A DNA stretch of 64,000 nucleotides from the NCBI RefSeq assembly GCF_036346615.1, contig NZ_CP107836.1, positions 4,402,001-4,466,000 on the forward strand, written 5' to 3'. The stretch comes from Streptomyces sp. NBC_00523. GTDB lineage: Bacteria > Actinomycetota > Actinomycetes > Streptomycetales > Streptomycetaceae. The notes under the pieces were generated by a model, which was given only the letters and a program-made list of their open reading frames with translations, searched no databases and was not told the DNA's origin. Both the position numbers and the translations under genes were made by a program. Position 1 is the stretch's first letter, and each line of letters begins with the position of its first letter. This document shows positions 7,773 to 15,641 of this stretch, piece by piece.

Positions 7773-8420
7773 TCAGGCGGTGCCGCCCACGTGCCGCGCT
7801 GCGAGCACGGTGACCTGGGCGGCCAGGTCCGACAAGGACGGCTCGCGCAGGGCGGCGGCGTGCGCGAGCCGGACTACGTCGTTCGCCCAGGCGCCGCTGG
7901 CCCGGTCGTCCTCGTTGATGCGGGCGAACCCCCGGTCCAGCAGGCCACGGGCCTCGTCGTCCCGCTTCCGGGCCACCGCCTTGACCGCGCCGATGGCGTT
8001 CGCCAGGGCACTGGCAGGGCGTGACCACTCGTCGTCATGGGCGCGTGCCGCCGGGTTCTCCGCGTCGTAGTGCGGGTCGTCCGCGACCGACGCGGCGCGG
8101 ACGTCCAGGTCAAGGCGCCAGAACAGCGGCACCCCTGCGAAGCGGACGAACAGGAGGCGGCGGCGGTCGGAGCGAGAGAAGTCCGGGTCGATACGGACGC
8201 CGTCGACCGGCCGGACCTCGCCCAGGACCTCCACCGCGCGATCCAGGCAGTCCGGGAACCGCGCGTCCGGCACCACCCACGCGATGTCGATGTCGCTGAA
8301 GGCGTCCGCCGTGCCCGACCCCAGCGAGCCGGTCAGCTCCGCGCGTGATCCGGGGCAGGACCTCTTCAGCGCGAGGCGCACCTCATGGGCCAGAGCGGCA
8401 CGATCGGTCTCACTCGCCAT
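7773..8420 (-). CDS. Nucleotidyltransferase-domain protein (DNA polymerase beta superfamily)
   Basis: 215 residues. The polymerase-beta type motif GSLGSGTADAFSDIDIAWV gives the G-S turn and the two metal-binding aspartates; a third aspartate candidate is in RLDLDVR. The rest is helical and may form a substrate-binding domain, as in aminoglycoside or lincosamide nucleotidyltransferases or MNT antitoxins. The frame is open up to 8510, but the ATG at 8420 fits the domain boundary. It converges with the DUF397 gene with 7 bases between them. Substrate unknown. Confidence 0.75.
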   Translation of the reverse strand: MASETDRAALAHEVRLALKRSCPGSRAELTGSLGSGTADAFSDIDIAWVVPDARFPDCLDRAVEVLGEVRPVDGVRIDPDFSRSDRRRLLFVRFAGVPLFWRLDLDVRAASVADDPHYDAENPAARAHDDEWSRPASALANAIGAVKAVARKRDDEARGLLDRGFARINEDDRASGAWANDVVRLAHAAALREPSLSDLAAQVTVLAARHVGGTA

Positions 8421-8587
8421 GACGCACACCGTAGTGCGTGCCGTTTCATCAACGCCCCCGTGCGCCCCGATTCCGGTCGTCACCTCCAGGCCCGCCGAAG
8501 ACATTTGCACGGCCGATGTTTGAACGCGCCGTTCCGGTGAACACGGTCGTTGACGAAATCTTTATACGACCAGGTAGGTGGGACATC

Positions 8588-8857
8588 ATGGGCATCATCG
8601 CGTGGATCATCATCGGGCTTCTTGCGGGTCTCATCGCCAAGGCGCTCGTGCCGGGCAAGGACCCGGGCGGCATCATCATCACGATGCTCATCGGCATTGC
8701 GGGCGGCCTTCTCGGCGGCTGGCTCGGCAAGGTCATCTTCGGCGTCGACTCCATCGACGGCTTCTTCGAACTCTCCACCTGGATCGCGGCCATCGTCGGC
8801 TCGATCATCCTGCTCGTGCTCTACCGGGTCATCACCGGCAACCGCCGCCACGCCTGA
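8588..8857 (+). CDS. GlsB/YeaQ/YmgE family stress-response membrane protein
   Basis: 89-residue, glycine-rich integral membrane protein. Three hydrophobic segments are seen: residues 2-19 (GIIAWIIIGLLAGLIAKAL), 27-50 (GGIIITMLIGIAGGLLGGWLG) and 64-82 (STWIAAIVGSIILLVLYRV). The spacing and the G-x-I-A-K-x-L-V-P-G motif are typical of this family, which is induced by general stress in many bacteria. It is a single-gene unit, with its own strong terminator directly downstream. Confidence 0.9.
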   Translation: MGIIAWIIIGLLAGLIAKALVPGKDPGGIIITMLIGIAGGLLGGWLGKVIFGVDSIDGFFELSTWIAAIVGSIILLVLYRVITGNRRHA

Positions 8858-8877
8858 CCCACACCGCTCCGCACGGT

Positions 8878-8917
8878 CGCGAAACGGCTCCCCCAGCCAC
8901 GGGGGAGCCGTTTCGCG
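8878..8917 (+). terminator. Strong hairpin terminator after the GlsB-like gene
   Basis: Perfect 17-bp stem: 8878-8894 pairs with 8901-8917, loop AGCCAC. The right arm contains GGGGGAGCCGTTTCGC. It starts 21 bases after the stop codon. No T-run follows, which is usual in this group. Confidence 0.85.
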
Positions 8918-8978
8918 CATCCCGGACGCCACCCGTCAACAGGTGGACAGGTGGTTCACCGGCAGGGGCGCCGCGAAC

Positions 8979-9623
8979 TCAGTCGGCGGTGGCGGGGGGC
9001 GGCAGGGGCCCGGGCTGGTTGACGGGCCGGGGGTTGCACGGGGTGGCGGCGCCCTTGACCGCGGAGAACCACGCGAAGGCGCTGTCGCGCTCGATCACCA
9101 GGGTGTCGCCGGGGTGAAGGGTGGCCCGCCAGCCGGTATCGGAATCAGGGGCCTTGCCCTTGGTGACCGGCGGGGTCGGGACGCCGGGCGGGGTATCCGC
9201 CGGCTTCGCGATTTCGATCTTCATCCCGGGGTCCGCGACGCCCGCCGGGGACTGGATGACCTCCCCCCTGGGCTGGGTGCAGGTGGTTCCGTCGGGCGGG
9301 CTGTCGATGCTGACCAGCACGCCCAGCTCGCGTACCCGCGCCACGAGGGCGTCCTGTTCCTCGGGGTCCGGGGTGAGGTCGTAGAGGGTGACGGTGACGG
9401 TGCCGTCGCCGTTCCGGTCCACGGCGTACGCCTTCGGTGTCGTGGGCGAACCGGGCAGCAGCACCGCCGCCACCGTCGCCGCGGTGGCCAGTCCGGCGAC
9501 GAGCGCGAGTCGCGGTGCCGTGACCAGGCGGCGCGGGCGGCGCGCCGGGGCGGGCTGAGGTCCGCGTGCCTCGATCTCCCGCTTCAGCTCTTCGAGCAGC
9601 CGGTCCTCGAATGTCGCGTTCAT
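8979..9623 (-). CDS. Membrane-anchored protein coupled to an ECF sigma factor
   Basis: 214 residues. An N-terminal cytoplasmic segment (residues 1-36, FEDRLLEELKREIEARG then a basic RRPRR stretch) precedes one membrane helix (about 37-57) and an extracytoplasmic domain of about 150 residues that is rich in Pro, Asp and Thr. The ATG overlaps the sigma-factor stop by four bases, the usual layout for a sigma/anti-sigma pair. There is no HxxxCxxC zinc anti-sigma motif, so an anti-sigma role is only inferred. Two cysteines (TTCTQP and TPCNPRP) could form a disulfide outside the membrane. Confidence 0.65.
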   Translation of the reverse strand: MNATFEDRLLEELKREIEARGPQPAPARRPRRLVTAPRLALVAGLATAATVAAVLLPGSPTTPKAYAVDRNGDGTVTVTLYDLTPDPEEQDALVARVRELGVLVSIDSPPDGTTCTQPRGEVIQSPAGVADPGMKIEIAKPADTPPGVPTPPVTKGKAPDSDTGWRATLHPGDTLVIERDSAFAWFSAVKGAATPCNPRPVNQPGPLPPPATAD

Positions 9624-10243
9624 GCTCGTTCCCCTGTCCCCGCGATGAGTGTGTCCCTGGCGAGTGCCGGTTCCGGGGGCGGTTGATCCGGGACGCTGCC
9701 GGTCGCCCCGCGCAGGGTCTTGCGTGCCCGGTGCAGCCGGACCCGGGCGGTGACCTGGCGGAGGCCGAGCGCCGACGCGGCCTCGGGGAGGGTGAGCTGG
9801 TCCACGGTGATGAGCTCCAGCAGCGCGCGCTCGCCCTGCGGGAGGCCGGTGAGCGCGGCCAGCGCCCGGCGCCCGGCGGCCTCGGCGTCCAGCTGCTCCT
9901 CCAGGCGCGCGATGTCGTCCGCCTCCAGCAGCCTGCGCCCGGCTATCCGGGCGCCCAGGGCCGCTTGGCGGGCGGTGCGGCGGGCCTCGGCGCCGACGAG
10001 GTTGCGGGCTATGCCGTACAGCCAGGCCGTCTCGCTGCCCCGGCCCGGACGGTAGGAGTCCGCGGAGTCGATCGCGGCGAGGAAGACCTCCGCCGTCACG
10101 TCCGCGACCGTGTGAGGGTCGGTGACGCGCCGCGCGACGAAGCGGGTGATCGCGTCGAAGTGGCGCCGGTAGAACTCCTCGAAGAGGTCCGGATCGCGCG
10201 CCGCCGCCGCTGGTCCTTCCTTGCTGCGGGTGTCGCTCGTCAA
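9620..10243 (-). CDS. ECF-type RNA polymerase sigma factor
   Basis: 207 residues. Region 2 reads FEEFYRRHFDAITRFVARRV, with the DVTAEVFLAA segment that contacts -10 DNA. Region 4 contains the helix-turn-helix LTLPEAASALGLRQVTARVRLHRARKTLR. I place the start at the TTG at 10243 because GGGGAG sits 6 bases upstream; in-frame GTG codons at 10276 and 10300 would add 11 or 19 residues. The downstream membrane gene overlaps by four bases and is the likely regulator. Target promoters are not evident in the window. The region about 170-207 is a short proline-rich tail. Confidence 0.85.
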   Translation of the reverse strand: MTSDTRSKEGPAAAARDPDLFEEFYRRHFDAITRFVARRVTDPHTVADVTAEVFLAAIDSADSYRPGRGSETAWLYGIARNLVGAEARRTARQAALGARIAGRRLLEADDIARLEEQLDAEAAGRRALAALTGLPQGERALLELITVDQLTLPEAASALGLRQVTARVRLHRARKTLRGATGSVPDQPPPEPALARDTLIAGTGERA

Positions 10244-10315
10244 GGTCGTCTCCCCATCTCCCGGCCTGCCTGTCACACCTACTTGGCAGTGGACGGGCAA
10301 GGCGTTACACGCGCA

Positions 10316-12457
10316 TCACGCCAGCGGATTCGGGCCGGGGCCCAGCGACGCCCCCTTCAGCCCGCGCAGGACCTCCGCCCCGATCTCCGCCAGGCGGTGG
10401 GCCTCCGGGGGTGTCGCGCCCAGGCCGATCGCGTAGCCCGTGTGGTCGGGGGTCGTGACCGGGCGGGGCCAGATGCGGGTGTCCGGGGCGCCAGCGTCCG
10501 CGAGTGCGGCGGTGAGGGCGAGGAGGCGGCCTCGTAGGCGGCCCTCCTCGGGTGGGGTTGCCATGGCGAGGGCCCAGGCGGTGTGCTCGGTGAGCGGGGG
10601 CGGGGTGCAGAGCGCGGCCGGTTCCGTGTCCAGGAGCTCCCAGGCCCGGAACAGCTCCGCCGTCAGCACGTCGCGTCCTGCGGCGCTCACTTGGGTCGTG
10701 CAGGAGCGGACCGGGGCTGTCGGGGTGTACACCGTCACCGGGTCGCCCGTCGCCGAGCCCTCGCCCACCGGGGCGCGCCAGTCCCATGCCGCCCAGGTCG
10801 CGAAGAAGTCCCGGAGGCCGCCGCCCTCGTGGGCCGTACGGGCCGCGAGGGTCGCCCACGCGATGCCCGGGAGGCCGCCGCACGGGGCGGAGTCCAGGCC
10901 CCTGGCCGCCGCCCACTCCTTCACGTCCCGGGCCAGGGCGGTGAACGCCTCATCGCGCGGGAACGCTTCCGCGTCGCTCACCGCGCTCAGCGCGACGGCC
11001 GCCGCCTCGCCCAGCTCCGCGCGGCGCGCCACCGCTTCGGCCGGGGGCAGGGCGCCCGTCGCCACGGTGACCAGGTCGACCCGCAGGCCGTCCACGTACC
11101 ACCGCAGTCCGGGGACACGGGCCCCGCTCACCTCGCGCGGGTCCCGCGCCTCCGGGAAGGCTTCGGCGAGCCGGTCCCGTACGCCCGTGACCTCGGGGAG
11201 CGCCGCCACCAGGTCCAGATCCGCGCCGGGGCGCGCGCAGCCCATGCGCCGGGAGCCGACGAGGTGGACGTGCGCTTCGGGGAGGGCGGCGGCGACGCGG
11301 GCGGTTACGGCGTCGGCCGCCTGGGTGGAGCGGGCGGTTTCGGCGGCCACCCTCGGGGAAGCCGCGCCGAGTCCCACCCGTACCCCGTAGTGGTCCGACA
11401 CATGCAGCCCACCCGGCCCGGGCTCTTCCCCGAGCAGGGTCGCCCCACACGCCCGCAGCCGGTCCGTGCGCAGCAGCACCCGGTCCAGGCGGGACACCCG
11501 GCCCGAGAGGGACGAGATCGCGGCCAGCGGATTGGCCGACGGGTCGAAGGTCGGGGTGTCGTCGGCGGGGCCGTGCACCTCCGTCCACGCGTCCGTCATC
11601 GCCAGACGGGCCTGCGGGTGGTCGCCGCCGTCGTTGAAGTCGCCGACGAGCAGCAGTTCGCCCGCCACGTTCGCCAACCCTGTGGCCAGGTCCGCGAGTT
11701 CCGCCTCCCGGCGAGCCGCACCGTCGGGGGAGTGGTCGCTGCTGAGATGCGTGACGGCGATCGTGACCGGGCCGTCCGCCGTCTCCACCACCGCCGCCGC
11801 GACCGCCTTGTGCGGGCCCAGCCCGTGCACCGCCGCCTCGCTCACCGGCAGGCGGCTGAGCAGCAGCAGACCGTGGTCGGGGACGTCGTGGCCGGCCGGG
11901 TCGGTCGCGAGGGTGTAGTGAGCACTCACCCACTCGCACCCCAGTAGCAGCATGAGCAGCGCGGGCTCCACCTCCTGGAGCGCGATCACGTCCGCGTCCG
12001 CCGCGCGCAACGCCTCGGCCAACAGGGGACGGCGACGCGCGGTGTCGATGCGGTCGCTGTCGTAACGGTCCCAGAGGGTGTTCCAGGTGAGGACGGTCAG
12101 CGGACCGCTCGGGCCCTTCGCGCCGGTCGGCGCCGGTTCCCAGGTGCCCGTCGCGGGGGAGTACGCGTGCGGGGTTCGCGCCGTGAAGTACGGGGAAGGC
12201 AGGCGGCGCGCCTCCCGTATGCGCCCGGCGTCCGTCGCGTCGATGCGGTCCGTGCCCGTCGCCCGGTCCCAGACCACCTCCCCGTCCGCCTCGAAGAAGA
12301 GGACCCGGTGCCAGGGGATGTCCCCGCCCGGAGTGAACCGGTCCAACGGCACCCGCTTCGGCTCCCGGGCGCGCTGCGCCACGCCCAGCACGAAGCGCGC
12401 CGGATCGAAGCGGGCGTCCCAGCGGACCCGGTGGTAGATCTCCTCGCTCGTACGCAT
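10316..12457 (-). CDS. RNA end-processing fusion: MJ1316/DUF504-like + EEP phosphodiesterase + poly(A)-polymerase-like nucleotidyltransferase
   Basis: 713-residue multidomain protein. Residues about 1-72 match the MJ1316 (DUF504) domain, proposed to recognise RNA cyclic-phosphate ends (SEEIYHRVRWD, PWHRVLFFE, VVWDRATG). Residues 120-362 form an endonuclease/exonuclease/phosphatase fold with the expected residues N126, E162, H237, D273, N275, D325 and the S354-D355-H356 triad. Residues 390-465 hold a polymerase-beta type nucleotidyltransferase: GS at 401-402, D413, D415 and third acid D461. Residues 500-710 resemble the central domain of eukaryotic-type poly(A) polymerases (GGLPGIAWATLAAR; VYTPTAPVRSCTTQVS). 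Its ATG overlaps the RNA-ligase stop (TGATG), so the two proteins are co-made. All catalytic residues seem intact. Probable role: cleaning and tailing damaged RNA ends before ligation. Confidence 0.85.
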   Translation of the reverse strand: MRTSEEIYHRVRWDARFDPARFVLGVAQRAREPKRVPLDRFTPGGDIPWHRVLFFEADGEVVWDRATGTDRIDATDAGRIREARRLPSPYFTARTPHAYSPATGTWEPAPTGAKGPSGPLTVLTWNTLWDRYDSDRIDTARRRPLLAEALRAADADVIALQEVEPALLMLLLGCEWVSAHYTLATDPAGHDVPDHGLLLLSRLPVSEAAVHGLGPHKAVAAAVVETADGPVTIAVTHLSSDHSPDGAARREAELADLATGLANVAGELLLVGDFNDGGDHPQARLAMTDAWTEVHGPADDTPTFDPSANPLAAISSLSGRVSRLDRVLLRTDRLRACGATLLGEEPGPGGLHVSDHYGVRVGLGAASPRVAAETARSTQAADAVTARVAAALPEAHVHLVGSRRMGCARPGADLDLVAALPEVTGVRDRLAEAFPEARDPREVSGARVPGLRWYVDGLRVDLVTVATGALPPAEAVARRAELGEAAAVALSAVSDAEAFPRDEAFTALARDVKEWAAARGLDSAPCGGLPGIAWATLAARTAHEGGGLRDFFATWAAWDWRAPVGEGSATGDPVTVYTPTAPVRSCTTQVSAAGRDVLTAELFRAWELLDTEPAALCTPPPLTEHTAWALAMATPPEEGRLRGRLLALTAALADAGAPDTRIWPRPVTTPDHTGYAIGLGATPPEAHRLAEIGAEVLRGLKGASLGPGPNPLA

Positions 12458-14157
12458 CAGGCCCAGTCCTCCACGGTTCCGCTGGTGCCGATGTACCAGG
12501 TGCGGTGCGCCTGGCCGGGGTACGGGGGTACGAACCGGTGCAGCTGCGACGCCAGCACCTGCGGTGGTACGGGGTGCTCCCGGCGTCCGTTGCGCGCCGC
12601 CAAATCCGCCTCGCCGATCCAGGCCACGGCGTGCGTGACCAGGGCGTCGCGGCGACGGGCGACCGCGCGCACCAGGGAGCGCTGGTGCGGGTTGAGCGAG
12701 GTGGCGTCCCAGACCACCGTCGCGCCGGGGACGAGGGCCGCGTCCAGGCGGTCCAGGCCCTCGCGCAGCACGTCCCCGTTGGCGCTCTGATCGGCGCGCG
12801 AGCCCCGGGCCAGGCGCAGATCGTCCAGCGAGATGTACGTGGCGACCCCCGGCAGGCCCCGGCCGAAGGTGCTCTTGCCGCTGCCGGAGGGCCCGGCGAG
12901 CTGGACCAGGCGCGGGAAGTCCCCGGACCGCCACCGCCAGGTCGCGGCGACCGCCTCCTCCGCGGTGGCGACGCGCCCGTCCGCGTGCGCCTCGCGGGCC
13001 TGCGCCAGGCAGCGCGCGGCGGCCTCCGGCCCGAGATCGGCGAACGCCTCGGCGAGCCCGTCCGGCTCCCGCACCTCCGCCGCGTGCAGCGCCGACCACT
13101 CGACCTGCTCCCGCGCCTCGGCGGTGTCCGCCAGCACCCCGGAAACGGCGTGCAGGACGGACAGGTCGGCGGCGAGCGCCATCCGGGCGAGCCCGGCGCG
13201 CCGCTCCTCGTCGGGGTAGGGCCGGTGCAGCCCGGGCGCCAGCCCGACGAGGTCCGCGACGCGCCGGGCGAGCGGCATGCCGAGGGCGGGGGCCAGGAGC
13301 GGGGCGAGGGCGGTGCGGCGGGTGCCGTGCAGCAGGGCGGCGAGGACACCGGCGAGGCGGTCGTCCCCGGTGCGGCCGAGGGCGTCCAGGGCGTCGGCGG
13401 CGGCGAGGGCGTGCGCCGGCCCGGCTCCCGGCGCCGGCCCGGCTCCCGGCTCCGGCCCGGCTTCCGGACCGGCGCCCACCGCCGCGCGCAGCGCCCCCGC
13501 GTCCACCGGGGCTCCACTCCGTACCGCCCACAGCGCCGCCCCCGCACCGAGCCCGTTCTCCACGACCTCCGCGTGCATCCAGTGCGTATCGGTCACCACA
13601 TGGCCCGGCCGTACCCACTTCCCGACGACGCGCCCGAACAGCGCGGCCGGGAAGCCCGCCGCCGGGCGGACGACGTACCCCTCCTGCCGCCCCGTGTCCG
13701 GCTTCAGCGCGCGCAGCGCCTTTGCGTCGAACACCCCGCGCCACAGCACCGGCGGCGCCGGGATGCCCAGGGAACGCAGGAACTCCACGGTCCGGTCCCA
13801 GCCCAGGCAGCGGTCGCCGTCCCACACGGAGAACCCGTAGAAGTGGCTGTCCAGCGCGTCGTACGCCAGGGAGTGCCGCGCGAACATGTTCTCCCCGCAG
13901 ATCCGCCACCCCTGCGGAATGCGTGCCCCGACGCGGGCCTGGAGGGCCTTCACCCAGGTCCGCGACGGATGGTGCGCCGAATCCAGCGAACGGGCGTGCA
14001 GCCCGTCCGCGTACAACGTGGTGTTCTCGCCGTCCAGCTTCTCGGTGACGACGACCTCGGTCCCGGCCAGCGCCGCCAGGTCCGTCATCCGCACGTCGTC
14101 GGACGTGGCCCCGGGCGACCAGGGCAGATGAGCCGTCCGTGGATAGTGCGTCCGCAT
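12457..14157 (-). CDS. RNA ligase fused to a polynucleotide-kinase-like P-loop domain
   Basis: 566 residues. The N-terminal half is a nucleotidyltransferase ligase: motif I KLDGEN (nucleophile Lys40), a motif III-like FYGFSVWDG, motif IV EGYVVR and motif V GKWVR. A linker of Ala/Gly/Pro repeats (about 228-255) leads to a helical domain, then a kinase with Walker A GPSGSGKST at 422-430, DDLR after the first strand (YISLDDLRLARG) and VVWDAT. Rnl-type ligases seal 5'-phosphate to 3'-OH RNA ends; the kinase would supply the phosphate. Start ATG at 14157 is chosen because TEKLDGEN lies at normal depth. It is the first gene of a two-gene operon, upstream of the MJ1316/EEP/PAP protein. No cap or tRNA-specific domain is seen. 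Confidence 0.88.
   Translation of the reverse strand: MRTHYPRTAHLPWSPGATSDDVRMTDLAALAGTEVVVTEKLDGENTTLYADGLHARSLDSAHHPSRTWVKALQARVGARIPQGWRICGENMFARHSLAYDALDSHFYGFSVWDGDRCLGWDRTVEFLRSLGIPAPPVLWRGVFDAKALRALKPDTGRQEGYVVRPAAGFPAALFGRVVGKWVRPGHVVTDTHWMHAEVVENGLGAGAALWAVRSGAPVDAGALRAAVGAGPEAGPEPGAGPAPGAGPAHALAAADALDALGRTGDDRLAGVLAALLHGTRRTALAPLLAPALGMPLARRVADLVGLAPGLHRPYPDEERRAGLARMALAADLSVLHAVSGVLADTAEAREQVEWSALHAAEVREPDGLAEAFADLGPEAAARCLAQAREAHADGRVATAEEAVAATWRWRSGDFPRLVQLAGPSGSGKSTFGRGLPGVATYISLDDLRLARGSRADQSANGDVLREGLDRLDAALVPGATVVWDATSLNPHQRSLVRAVARRRDALVTHAVAWIGEADLAARNGRREHPVPPQVLASQLHRFVPPYPGQAHRTWYIGTSGTVEDWA
13415..13468. repeat. 18-bp x 3 tandem repeat inside the RNA-ligase gene
   Basis: Two identical units (13415-13432 and 13433-13450, GCCGGCCCGGCTCCCGGC) are followed by a third with three changes (13451-13468). 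The period is a multiple of three, so it only lengthens an Ala-Gly-Pro linker between the ligase and helical domains. Probably a site of copy-number change between strains. Confidence 0.8.
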
Positions 14158-14669
14158 GATCTTCCGCCCCCGTGCCTTTGCCGTATCCGGTCGGAAACTG
14201 TAGGGGCGGGCAGCACGCGCGTACGACCGAAATAACGGGGGAGGGGAGTGGGGTCCGCAGGCCCCCGATGCGCGCCTGCGTTTGACCGGACACTCGGCCG
14301 GGGTAAGATCCCCGGCCCGATTGGCCAGGCTCGCAGCCCGTATGGCACACTAGCCAGGTTGCTCGGTTGAGTGTCAATGCTGCGCGCCTCCCGCCGGGAG
14401 GACCGGAAGCGAGTCCCACAGTACTCGTCGGCCCCATGCGGGCCGGACGTACGGGAATCTTCCGGGAAGCGTAAGTGGGGCACCGGCCAGGCGCCCGGTG
14501 GGGTTTCACCCCCGGCAGCGTGGTCTTCGGCCCGCACCCCCTTGGTTGGGAAATCCTTCGGGACTTCTGCGTAGAGGGGATGCGACACGCCCGACCGCGT
14601 GGGTCGGAGGAGAAGGTACCGAACCCCGGGTTCCAGAGCGTTAAACGAGAGACAGGACTACTAGTAGCC
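14158..14669. other. Divergent control region and long 5' leader of the S10 operon
   Basis: 512 bases without a gene. It should hold the promoter of the RNA-repair operon (leftward) and the promoter(s) of rpsJ (rightward). A good rightward -35/-10 pair lies at 14282-14309 and a second, weaker candidate near TTGGCC 14321 / CACACT 14346. From there to the rpsJ start the transcript would be roughly 300-350 bases, GC-rich, with several short inverted repeats. It could carry a translational control structure for the operon. No sequence similarity to a named leader class can be claimed by eye. Confidence 0.5.
14282..14309 (+). promoter_or_regulatory. Promoter of the S10 ribosomal operon
   Basis: TTGACC at 14282-14287 and TAAGAT at 14304-14309, separated by 16 bases, form a near-consensus vegetative (HrdB-type) promoter pointing at rpsJ. 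Confidence 0.65.
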
Positions 14670-14978
14670 ATGGCGGGACAGAAGATCCGCATCCGGCTCA
14701 AGGCCTACGACCACGAGGTCATCGACTCCTCGGCGAAGAAGATCGTCGAGACGGTGACCCGCACTGGTGCGTCGGTCGCGGGCCCGGTGCCGCTGCCCAC
14801 TGAGAAGAACGTGTACTGCGTCATCAAGTCGCCGCACAAGTACAAGGACTCTCGCGAGCACTTCGAGATGCGCACGCACAAGCGCCTCATCGACATCCTC
14901 GACCCCACGCCGAAGACGGTTGACTCGCTGATGCGCCTCGACCTGCCGGCTGGCGTCGACATCGAGATCAAGCTCTGA
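14670..14978 (+). CDS. rpsJ: 30S ribosomal protein S10
   Basis: 102 residues, the normal length. It begins MAGQKIRIRLKAYDH and contains the conserved ASVAGPVPLPTEKN and REHFEMRTHKRLIDI segments. S10 sits in the 30S head and also acts with NusB in antitermination. First gene of the S10 operon. The ATG at 14670 follows a GAGAGACAGGA purine stretch 11 bases upstream; the frame is open further 5' but without S10 similarity. Confidence 0.99.
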   Translation: MAGQKIRIRLKAYDHEVIDSSAKKIVETVTRTGASVAGPVPLPTEKNVYCVIKSPHKYKDSREHFEMRTHKRLIDILDPTPKTVDSLMRLDLPAGVDIEIKL

Positions 14979-14992
14979 GGGGACGGGCCGAG

Positions 14993-15637
14993 ATGAGCAA
15001 GAACATCAAGGGCGTCCTGGGCGAGAAGCTCGGCATGACCCAGGTCTGGGACGAGAACAACCGGGTTGTCCCGGTGACCGTCGTCAAGGCCGGTCCGTGC
15101 GTCGTGACGCAGGTCCGTACGAACGACAGCGACGGCTACGAGTCGGTGCAGATCGCCTTCGGCGAGATCGACCCGCGCAAGGTGAACAAGCCCCTCAAGG
15201 GTCACTTCGCCAAGGCCGACGTCACCCCGCGCCGCCACCTGGTGGAGATCCGCACTCCTGACGCCAGCGAGTACACGCTCGGCCAGGAGATCAATGCCGA
15301 GGTGTTCGAGTCCGGCGTCAAGGTTGACGTCACGGGCAAGAGCAAGGGCAAGGGCTTCGCCGGTGTCATGAAGCGTCACAACTTCCGGGGCCTCGGCGCC
15401 GGTCACGGCGTGCAGCGCAAGCACCGTTCCCCCGGTTCGATCGGTGGCTGCGCCACCCCTGGGCGTGTCTTCAAGGGCATGCGCATGGCCGGTCGCATGG
15501 GTAACGAGCGCGTCACCACCCAGAACCTGACCATCCACGCGGTTGACGCGGAGAAGGGTCTGCTGCTCATCAAGGGCGCGGTCCCCGGTCCGAACGGCGG
15601 CCTCGTCCTGGTCCGTACCGCGGCCAAGGGGGCTTGA
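14993..15637 (+). CDS. rplC: 50S ribosomal protein L3
   Basis: 214 residues. GVLGEKLGMTQVWDENNRVVPVTV opens the protein, and GKGFAGVMKRHNFRGLGAGHG with GSIGGCATPGRVFKGMRMAGRMG covers the loop that reaches towards the peptidyl-transferase centre. It binds 23S rRNA early in assembly. Fourteen bases separate it from rpsJ; the ATG has GAGAT-like purines upstream. Confidence 0.99.
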   Translation: MSKNIKGVLGEKLGMTQVWDENNRVVPVTVVKAGPCVVTQVRTNDSDGYESVQIAFGEIDPRKVNKPLKGHFAKADVTPRRHLVEIRTPDASEYTLGQEINAEVFESGVKVDVTGKSKGKGFAGVMKRHNFRGLGAGHGVQRKHRSPGSIGGCATPGRVFKGMRMAGRMGNERVTTQNLTIHAVDAEKGLLLIKGAVPGPNGGLVLVRTAAKGA

Positions 15638-15641
15638 GGTA

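Noticed and set aside
12505..14235. Long 576-codon open frame antisense to the RNA-ligase gene
   Set aside because: Shadow frame caused by high G+C; translated sequence is Arg/Gly/Pro-rich with no motif, while the opposite strand shows clear ligase and kinase motifs.
14475..14669. N-terminal extension of S10 in the upstream open frame
   Set aside because: S10 is conserved from MAGQKIRIRL at 14670; the upstream residues have no similarity to S10 and lie in the untranslated leader.
12458..14701. Upstream extension of the 713-residue fusion protein to 1461 codons
   Set aside because: The extra sequence lies out of frame over the ligase gene and the rpsJ leader and has no domain pattern. The start at 12457 overlaps the ligase stop as TGATG.
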